This document shows, piece by piece, positions 1 to 5,120 of a stretch of 7,687 bases of DNA (within the stretch, counting starts at the first letter, position 1; every line of letters starts with the position of its first letter). The notes under the pieces are model-generated. The model was given only the letters and a program-made list of their open reading frames with translations, had not been told where the DNA came from and searched no databases. The stretch comes from Lentisphaeria bacterium (GTDB lineage: Bacteria; Verrucomicrobiota; Lentisphaeria; Oligosphaerales; Oligosphaeraceae), in the NCBI GenBank assembly GCA_016302725.1, contig JAEDNB010000099.1, positions 1-7,687 of the forward strand, given 5' to 3'. The translations under genes were made by a program, and so were the position numbers.

Positions 1-58
1 GCGGTTCCGCCTCCGGCCGGGGTGCGGCGGGGGGGAGGGGGGGAGCCAGGGGGGCGTC
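1..58. other. G-rich left edge, no gene recognised
   Basis: This stretch lies downstream of the minus-strand CYTH gene. It is very G-rich on the plus strand, with several runs of four to seven G. I found no start codon, no conserved peptide and no hairpin followed by a T-run that would make a terminator. It could be the tail of a neighbouring gene or a spacer; the sequence shown does not decide. Confidence 0.4.
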
Positions 59-535
59 TCATGCCCCGGGCCATTTTCCGGCCCGTGCCAGGGCGGCGTT
101 GGCATACCGGGGGTCCAGGGTCTTCTCCTCCCCCAGCCAGGGCGGCCGGGAGAAGGGCTGTTCCTCCCGGGGCACCTCCAATTCGGCGGTGAAATGTCCC
201 TCCAGGGGGCCGTGGTATTCGTCGATTTCCCACTGGAGTCCCTCCCCTGCGGGGACGAAGTGGCGGGTCTTGGCCACGGTCCTTCCCTGGCAGAAGAGGG
301 CGAGGAGTTCCCTGGCCTCCTCCACGGGGATGGGATATTCGAACTCCCGGCGGCACATTCCCCGGGCGGGCCCCTTGAGGTTCAGGTTGGCCTGGTCCCC
401 CGCGATGCGCACCCGGAAGGAGCCTCCCCCCGCCACGTCAAAGTATCCCTGGAGGATCTCCACCCTGCCCACGGCCTGGGTGCGCCAGGAATCGTCCCGC
501 ACGAGGAACTTCCTTTCCCTTTCCATCGTCGCCAT
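59..535 (-). CDS. CYTH domain protein (inorganic/thiamine triphosphatase-like)
   Basis: A 158-residue single-domain CYTH protein. The family binds triphosphate groups inside an eight-stranded tunnel with divalent metal; small bacterial members are often inorganic triphosphatases, and a few act on thiamine triphosphate or make cAMP. Seen directly: the N-terminal ExExK signature (E5, E7, K9), the basic pairs R41/R43 and K54, acidic E64/E66, K89/R91, the WEID strand (E103, D105), and the ELE strand (E118, E120) near the C-terminus. These alternating charged residues are the expected tunnel lining, and the length is normal for a stand-alone CYTH enzyme. The ATG at 535 is preferred over the in-frame ATG at 526 because GGGAG lies 7 nt upstream of it. 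It is cytosolic and transcribed away from the downstream operon, so a link to that operon is not implied. The exact substrate cannot be read from sequence. Confidence 0.88.
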   Translation of the reverse strand: MATMERERKFLVRDDSWRTQAVGRVEILQGYFDVAGGGSFRVRIAGDQANLNLKGPARGMCRREFEYPIPVEEARELLALFCQGRTVAKTRHFVPAGEGLQWEIDEYHGPLEGHFTAELEVPREEQPFSRPPWLGEEKTLDPRYANAALARAGKWPGA

Positions 536-709
536 TGTCGCTCTCCCGTTTTCCGCACGCCCTGTCCGGGAATCCTCAGACGCAGGGAACGTGCTATATT
601 TTGGACTGCTCGCCTCTCCCCCGCAAATCCCCCTCCCATGGCAATGGGCCGGACAAGGCGCAGGGGGAGGAGGGGCGGCGGAATGCCCGATACTGTAGCG
701 TCTCCCCCC
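536..709. other. Divergent intergenic region
   Basis: The 174 nt between the CYTH and decarboxylase starts contain the extended -10-like element and, further right, a purine-rich GGAGGAGGGG at 666-675. That tract would be a well-spaced Shine-Dalgarno for an in-frame ATG at 683, nine codons before the chosen start. However, the nine codons from 683 to 709 (ACT, GTA, GCG and TCT among them) are unlike the NNC-rich use of the gene body, so 710 is preferred. A small CCAT-type hairpin (635-639 with 644-648) is too short to interpret. Confidence 0.45.
592..600 (+). promoter_or_regulatory. Candidate extended -10 promoter for the seven-gene operon
   Basis: The sequence TGCTATATT matches an extended -10 element (TGnTATAAT) with one change in the hexamer. 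It is the most AT-rich patch of the divergent intergenic region and lies about 110 nt upstream of the chosen decarboxylase start. No good -35 hexamer sits 16-18 nt upstream, as expected for extended -10 promoters. The element is nearly symmetrical (AATATA on the other strand), so it might also serve the divergent CYTH gene. This is a motif match only. Confidence 0.4.
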
Positions 710-1663
710 ATGTCCTCCCCCTCCAAGCGCATCCTAGTCACCGGCGGCGCCGGCTTCCTGGGCTCCCACCTGACGGAGCACCTGCTTCGGGAAGGGCACA
801 AGGTCTACGTGGTGGACAATTTCTGGACGGGGCGGCGGGAGAATCTCCTGCCCCTCTTCCTGCGCTACGGGGACAGGCTGACCTTCCTCCGGGAGGATGT
901 GCGCACCCTGTCCTTCTCCCGGCCCGTGGACGAAATCTACAACCTGGCCTGCCCCGCCTCCCCGCCCCACTACCAGAGGGACCCCATCGCCACCACCCAG
1001 ACCTGCTTCCTGGGGGCGATGCACGTGCTGGAGCTGGCGGAGAAGTGGGGCGCCAAGGTGCTGCAGGCCTCCACCAGCGAAGTCTACGGGGACGCCCTGC
1101 AGCATCCCCAGTCCGAGGGATACTGGGGCAACGTGAACCCCCGCGGCCCCCGCTCCTGCTACGACGAAGGGAAGCGGGTGGCGGAGAGCCTCTTCTTCGA
1201 CTTCCACCGCCGGCGGGGCGCCCGGATCAAGGTGGCCAGGCTCTTCAACGCCTACGGCCCCCAGATGGACCCCCTGGACGGACGGGTGGTCTCCAACTTC
1301 ATCCTGCAGGCCCTCCGCCAGGAACCCCTCACCCTCTATGGAGACGGCACCCAGACCCGCTCCTTCTGCTACTGCCAGGACACCATCCGGGGGCTCGTCG
1401 CCCTCATGGACACCCCCGACGACTTCACCGGGCCCGTCAACCTGGGGAATCCCGGCGAGTTCACCATCCGGGAACTGGCGGAGAAAATCCTGGCCCTGAC
1501 CGGCAGCCGAAGCCCCCTGGCCCACCGCCCCCTGCCCACCGACGACCCCCGGGTGAGGCGCCCGGACATTTCCCTGGCCCGGATGGCCCTCCACTGGACC
1601 CCCGCCATCCCCCTGGACCAGGGGCTCCCCCCCACCATCCAGTATTTCAAGGCCCTCCTCTAG
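710..1663 (+). CDS. uxs: UDP-glucuronate decarboxylase (UDP-xylose synthase), extended SDR family
   Basis: A 317-residue NAD-dependent extended short-chain dehydrogenase that should convert UDP-glucuronate to UDP-xylose and CO2 in the cytosol. Seen: the Rossmann glycine motif TGGAGFLGS (residues 11-19); VDNFWTGRREN (35-45), very close to the family's VDNFxTG; the STSEVYGD strand (121-128) carrying the Ser and Glu used in decarboxylation; the hallmark YWGNVNPxGPRSCYDEGKR (138-156) with catalytic Y151 and K155; RLFNAYGP; DGRVVSNFI; GDGTQTRSFCY; and a C-terminal DDPRVRRPDI with the expected arginine. Length is typical for bacterial UXS. The start at 710 puts seven residues before the first strand and lacks a Shine-Dalgarno; an ATG at 683 has a good one but poor codon use. 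It is first in the plus-strand operon and 31 nt from the next gene. UDP-xylose probably feeds surface glycan synthesis together with the downstream ligase. Confidence 0.93.
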   Translation: MSSPSKRILVTGGAGFLGSHLTEHLLREGHKVYVVDNFWTGRRENLLPLFLRYGDRLTFLREDVRTLSFSRPVDEIYNLACPASPPHYQRDPIATTQTCFLGAMHVLELAEKWGAKVLQASTSEVYGDALQHPQSEGYWGNVNPRGPRSCYDEGKRVAESLFFDFHRRRGARIKVARLFNAYGPQMDPLDGRVVSNFILQALRQEPLTLYGDGTQTRSFCYCQDTIRGLVALMDTPDDFTGPVNLGNPGEFTIRELAEKILALTGSRSPLAHRPLPTDDPRVRRPDISLARMALHWTPAIPLDQGLPPTIQYFKALL

Positions 1664-1694
1664 ACTCTCCCCTAGGCTCCCGCAAACACCCACC

Positions 1695-2483
1695 ATGGAA
1701 AAACTCGCCGCACAATTGTACACCGTCCGGGATTTCACCAAGACGGCCAAGGATTTCGCCAAGACCTGCCGGAAAATCCGGGCGATGGGCTACGAGGGCG
1801 TCCAGCTCTCCGCCGTCGGCCCCATCCCCCCCCGGGAAATCCAGAAGATCCTGGACGGGGAGGGACTTGCCTGCGTAGCCACCCACGTCAGCCTGGACCG
1901 CATTGAGAAGGAGACCCAGGCCGTCATTGACGAACATCTGCTTTGGAACTGCCCCCACATCGCCATCGGCGGCTTCTTCCCCGGGGAGGAGGAGGAGCGG
2001 AAGGCAAAGACCTGGAAGGACTTCACCGCCCGCTTCTCCAAACTGGGGAAGAGCCTCTCCAAGGCGGGGCTCGTCCTGGGATACCACAACCATTTCCACG
2101 AATTCATCCAGACCTCCGACGGGCTGACGGGATATGAACACCTGATCCGGGAACTGGACCCGGCCACCACCTGGTTCGAGGTGGACACCTACTGGGTCGC
2201 CGCCGCCGGAAAGTCCCCCGCCGCCCTGTTGCGGAGGCTGGCCCACCGCGTCCCCTGCCTCCACCTCAAGGACGGCAAGGTCAGCCGGAGAAAGGAGGGC
2301 TTCGCCCCCGACTTCGCCATCACCGAGGTGGGCGACGGCAACCTGGACTGGCCCCAAATCCTGGAGGCCGCCCGCTTCGCAGGGACCCAATGGTACATCG
2401 TGGAGCGGGACAACGGGGAGATGGAACCCTTCCGCAGCCTTGAGCGCTCCTTCCGAAACCTCCGCTTCACCATGGGACTCTAG
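1695..2483 (+). CDS. Sugar phosphate isomerase/epimerase (xylose isomerase-like TIM barrel)
   Basis: A 262-residue protein of the AP endonuclease family 2/xylose isomerase-like TIM-barrel fold, the group holding IolE, hydroxypyruvate isomerase and 3-keto-sugar epimerases. Seen: the opening strand AAQLYTVRD (5-13), YEGVQLS (33-39), GYHNHFHEF (129-137), FEVDTYWV (161-168), HLKDG (190-194), EVGDGNLDW (211-219) and YIVERDN (234-240). The conserved His, Glu and Asp residues (H131/H133, E162, D164, H190, E237) are placed as expected for a divalent-metal site at the barrel mouth. There is no signal peptide, so it should be cytosolic. The start follows a C-rich leader without a Shine-Dalgarno. It ends 7 nt before proC, so cotranscription is very likely. 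Substrate is unknown; the neighbouring nucleotide-sugar genes suggest a carbohydrate, but many homologues act in inositol or keto-sugar catabolism. Confidence 0.85.
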   Translation: MEKLAAQLYTVRDFTKTAKDFAKTCRKIRAMGYEGVQLSAVGPIPPREIQKILDGEGLACVATHVSLDRIEKETQAVIDEHLLWNCPHIAIGGFFPGEEEERKAKTWKDFTARFSKLGKSLSKAGLVLGYHNHFHEFIQTSDGLTGYEHLIRELDPATTWFEVDTYWVAAAGKSPAALLRRLAHRVPCLHLKDGKVSRRKEGFAPDFAITEVGDGNLDWPQILEAARFAGTQWYIVERDNGEMEPFRSLERSFRNLRFTMGL

Positions 2484-2490
2484 ACGCGCC

Positions 2491-3288
2491 ATGGACATCC
2501 TCTTCTGCGGCGCGGGAAAGATGGCCACCGCCATCGCCGCCGGAGCCCTCTCCAAGGGCCTCTTCCCCCCGGAATCCCTCTCTGCCTTCGACCCCTCCCC
2601 CCTGGCGCGGGAAGCCTTCACCGCCGCCACGGGAATCCCCGTCCTCCCCCAGGCCACCCCGGAGGCCATGGCCAAGGCCGATGTCCTCATCCTGGCCGTG
2701 AAGCCCCAAAGCGCCCAGGACGCCTTCTCCGCCCTCCCCCCCAGGAAGCCGGGAAGCCTGGTCCTCTCCATCTGCGCGGGACTCTCCTTGGCCAGGCTGC
2801 GGCAATGGTTCGGGGACGCCAGGATGGTGCGCGTCATGCCCAATACCCCCCTGATGGCCGGCGCAGGCGCCAGTTGCTACGCCCTCTCCCGCCCGGACGA
2901 CCGGGAGGCAGACGCCTTCGCCGCCCGGCTCCTGGGCGCCATGGGCAAGGCGTGGCGGGTGCCGGAGGAGCAACTGGATGCCGTCACCGCGCTCTCCGGC
3001 TCCGGCCCCGCCTATTTCTTCGCCTTCATCGAGGCCCTGACCAAGGGCGGCCAGGCCCTGGGGCTGCCGGAAGACCTGGCCCAGGCCCTGGCCCTCCAGA
3101 CCATGGCGGGGGCCACGGCCATGCTCCAGCAGGGCAAGGGCACCCCCGAGCAACTCCGCGTGGCCGTCACCTCCAAGGGAGGCACCACCGCCGCCGCCCT
3201 GGAAGTGATGTCCGCCCGGGGATTCGACACCCTGGTCAAGGACCTGCTCCAGGCCGCCAGGGACCGCTCCCGGGAACTTGGCGGATGA
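2491..3288 (+). CDS. proC: Pyrroline-5-carboxylate reductase
   Basis: A 265-residue enzyme for the last step of proline synthesis, reducing 1-pyrroline-5-carboxylate to L-proline with NAD(P)H in the cytosol. Seen: the N-terminal dinucleotide motif FCGAGKMATA (5-14), AVKPQ (69-73), the VRVMPNTP segment (113-120), the dimer/active-site stretch DAVTALSGSGPAYFF (163-177) and the C-terminal ProC signature VAVTSKGGTTAAALEVM (224-240). Length is standard and nothing is missing. The ATG at 2491 starts right at the first beta strand; an upstream in-frame ATG at 2440 would run through the end of the preceding gene and is rejected. It sits 7 nt after the TIM-barrel gene and 58 nt before the next gene, with no Shine-Dalgarno. 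Its position between two nucleotide-sugar genes is unusual functionally and probably reflects simple operon packing. Confidence 0.96.
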   Translation: MDILFCGAGKMATAIAAGALSKGLFPPESLSAFDPSPLAREAFTAATGIPVLPQATPEAMAKADVLILAVKPQSAQDAFSALPPRKPGSLVLSICAGLSLARLRQWFGDARMVRVMPNTPLMAGAGASCYALSRPDDREADAFAARLLGAMGKAWRVPEEQLDAVTALSGSGPAYFFAFIEALTKGGQALGLPEDLAQALALQTMAGATAMLQQGKGTPEQLRVAVTSKGGTTAAALEVMSARGFDTLVKDLLQAARDRSRELGG

Positions 3289-3346
3289 CCCGCCTAGCCG
3301 CCCCGGCACCCACTCCCACTCCACCCTCCCCTCCCTTCCATCCCCC

Positions 3347-4318
3347 ATGCGCATCCTGGTCACCGGCGGCGCCGGCTTCATCGGCTCACATCTCTGTCAG
3401 GCCCTGCTGGCGCAGGGACACCAGGTGGACATCCTGGACGACCTCTCCACCGGCTCCCTGGTGAACCTGGAGGGGCTTCGGGGGGGGCGCTCCCTCTCCC
3501 TCCACGTGGGCTCCGTCAACGACGCCCCCCTGGTGGAGGAGCTGGTCTCCCGGGCCGACTATGTCTACCACCTGGCCAGCGCGGTGGGGGTGCGCCTCAT
3601 CATCGACCAGCCGGTGCGCACCATTGAGAGTATCGTGGGGGGCACCACCGTGGTGCTGGACGCCTGCAACCGCCACCGCACCCCCTTCCTCCTCACCAGC
3701 ACCTCCGAGGTCTACGGAAAAGGCTCCCGCGTCCCCTTCTGCGAGGAAGACGACACCGTCATGGGCCCCACCAGCACCCGGCGCTGGAGCTATGCCTGCG
3801 CCAAGGCCCTGGATGAGTTCCTCGCCCTGGCATACTGGGTGGAAAACCGCCTCCCCGTGACGGTCGTGCGCCTCTTCAACACCGTGGGCCCCCGCCAGAC
3901 CGGCCAGTATGGCATGGTCATCCCCAACCTGGTGGAGCAGGCCCTCCGGGGAGAACCCGTCACGGTCTACGGGGACGGCACACAGACCCGGTGCTTCACC
4001 CACGTCTCCGACATCGTGGGGGCCCTCCTGGACATCCCAGGGCATCCCGAGACCCGGGGACAAGTCATCAACCTGGGGAACGACCAGGAAATCTCCATCC
4101 TTGGCCTCGCCCGGAGAATCCTGGAGATCACCGGTTCCCCCTCCCCCCTCCGGATCATCCCCTATGACGAGGCGTACGGCCCCGGCTTCGAGGACATGCA
4201 CCGCCGGGTCCCCTGCCTGGAAAAGGCCGCCAGACTCCTGGGATACCATCCCCGCCGCGGGCTGGACGACATATTGCGGGACGTGGTGGAGGAGAAGCGC
4301 CGCAGGCTGGCCCTCTGA
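3347..4318 (+). CDS. NAD-dependent epimerase/dehydratase, probable UDP-glucuronate decarboxylase-like SDR
   Basis: A 323-residue extended SDR acting on a nucleotide sugar in the cytosol. Seen: TGGAGFIGSH (6-15), the acidic strand end DILDDLSTG (28-36), STSEVYGKG (118-126), GPTSTRRWSYACAK (140-153) with catalytic Y149 and K153, RLFNTVGPRQTG (175-186), YGMVIPNLV, YGDGTQTRCFTHVSD (208-222) and GFEDMHRRVP (280-289). The Glu after Ser in SEVYG, the RWxY catalytic helix and the arginine pair near the C-terminus (R286/R287) resemble the ArnA decarboxylase domain and UXS rather than GalE, where that Glu is usually absent. Such proteins are often annotated only as NAD-dependent epimerase or GDP-mannose dehydratase, so substrate is uncertain. 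The start at 3347 puts the first strand at residue 2, after a C-rich leader without a Shine-Dalgarno; the upstream ATG at 3278 lies inside proC. The stop shares one base with the next start (TGATG), implying translational coupling. Confidence 0.88.
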   Translation: MRILVTGGAGFIGSHLCQALLAQGHQVDILDDLSTGSLVNLEGLRGGRSLSLHVGSVNDAPLVEELVSRADYVYHLASAVGVRLIIDQPVRTIESIVGGTTVVLDACNRHRTPFLLTSTSEVYGKGSRVPFCEEDDTVMGPTSTRRWSYACAKALDEFLALAYWVENRLPVTVVRLFNTVGPRQTGQYGMVIPNLVEQALRGEPVTVYGDGTQTRCFTHVSDIVGALLDIPGHPETRGQVINLGNDQEISILGLARRILEITGSPSPLRIIPYDEAYGPGFEDMHRRVPCLEKAARLLGYHPRRGLDDILRDVVEEKRRRLAL

Positions 4319-5049
4319 TGCTGCGCCTCTACCGCCAGCAGATTCTCCCGGGGCTCTCCTTTGAATGCGCCGTGCCCGAGGAGGCAGGCATGTCCACGGG
4401 CTCCCTGGTGGTGCTGCAATGCGAGCGCTTTCTGGAGATGGGGCGTCTCCAGGCGCCCTGCCCCTGCCCTGCCGTCCAGGACATCTCCCAATGGGAGAGC
4501 CAGCGTTCGGAGCGTGGGGTGCGCCGCATGGAGGGGGCCAGGGTCCCCGTGGCGTTGCGCCTGGCCACGGAGGAGGACCGGCGCCTCCGGGAGGAAAACC
4601 GCCGTCTGGCCCACAGCCTGCTCCCCTTGGTGGAGGAGAAGCTGCGGGAGTGCCGTATGGAGCACCTCCGGCTGACCACGCTGCACCTTTCCCTGGACCG
4701 TAGCCTCCTGGTCTGCCTCTACACGGCGGAGGGGCGGGTGGATTTCCGGGCATTCCTCAAGAGCCTGCGGGGAGCCATTCCCTATCGCCTGGAGATGCGG
4801 CAGATTGGCCCCCGGGAGGAGGCCTCCATCCTGGGAGGGCTGGGCATCTGCGGGCGCGCCATCTGCTGCCACGGCTTCCTCTCCCTGAGCCTCCCCCCCC
4901 CGCAGCCCCTCCTGGCCAAGCGCTCCCCCGGAAAGACCGGACTGTGCGGACAGCCGCGCTGCTGCCTCCATTTCTGCCAGGCCCGCCCGCGCCCCGCCGG
5001 GGAAGAGCCCCCCTCCCCCAACCCGCTCCCTGGGGCGGAATGTCCGTGA
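4318..5049 (+). CDS. PSP1 domain protein, RicT/YaaT-like
   Basis: A 243-residue PSP1 family protein. In Bacillus the homologue RicT (YaaT) joins RicA and RicF in an iron-sulfur complex that affects RNase Y-dependent mRNA processing and development; roles elsewhere are little known. Seen: an N-terminal beta-rich part with a GSLVVLQCERFLEMGRL segment (28-44), a charged helical middle (about 82-115), then VDFRAFLKSLR (141-151), RLEMRQIGPREEASILGGLG (157-176) and the paired cysteine motifs C178-x4-C183-C184 and C210-x4-C215-C216, which match the C-x4-CC spacing of RicT and are likely cluster ligands. It ends soon after the second motif with a proline-rich tail (about 221-243), shorter than Bacillus YaaT. 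The start overlaps the previous stop (TGATG). No RicA or RicF partner is in the window. A C9 tract at 4893-4901 lies in frame, and the motifs continue after it. Confidence 0.87.
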   Translation: MLRLYRQQILPGLSFECAVPEEAGMSTGSLVVLQCERFLEMGRLQAPCPCPAVQDISQWESQRSERGVRRMEGARVPVALRLATEEDRRLREENRRLAHSLLPLVEEKLRECRMEHLRLTTLHLSLDRSLLVCLYTAEGRVDFRAFLKSLRGAIPYRLEMRQIGPREEASILGGLGICGRAICCHGFLSLSLPPPQPLLAKRSPGKTGLCGQPRCCLHFCQARPRPAGEEPPSPNPLPGAECP

Positions 5050-5120
5050 AGCCCTCTCCCCCGCCCGGGACTCCGCCGCCGCCCTTTGCCTCCGGCTGCT
5101 CTGGTGCGCCCTCGTCCTGA
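5040..5120 (+). other. 26-codon proline-rich ORF bridging PSP1 and ligase genes (probably not a gene)
   Basis: An ATG at 5040, inside the last codons of the PSP1 gene, opens a 26-residue proline-rich frame whose TGA at 5118-5120 overlaps the ligase ATG as TGATG. Its third codon positions are mixed, whereas the ligase frame over the same bases is strongly C-ending. It may be chance, a coupling leader peptide, or the true ligase start separated from its gene by a single-base indel. A product is not supported. Confidence 0.25.

Noticed and set aside
635..648. CCCAT/ATGGG inverted repeat in the intergenic region
   Set aside because: Five base pairs with a 4-nt loop is expected by chance and is neither a terminator nor a recognised operator.
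194..709. Long N-terminal extension of the decarboxylase frame back to 194
   Set aside because: It overlaps the CYTH gene on the other strand and the divergent intergenic region, has no family similarity, and the Rossmann motif starts right after 710.
683..709. ATG at 683 with a good GGAGGAGGGG Shine-Dalgarno as the decarboxylase start
   Set aside because: The nine extra codons use ACT, GTA, GCG and TCT, unlike the C-ending codons of the gene, and other genes in the operon also lack Shine-Dalgarno sequences. It remains a real alternative.
1690..1698. CCACCATGG, resembling a eukaryotic Kozak context
   Set aside because: The C-rich leader style makes this a chance match; operon-like spacing and the gene families are bacterial.
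1647..2843. Long minus-strand open frames opposite the plus-strand genes (for example 1647-2843, 3386-4753, 5153-7015)
   Set aside because: They are antisense shadows caused by high GC and NNC codon bias, with low-complexity Gly/Glu-rich translations and no recognisable domain.
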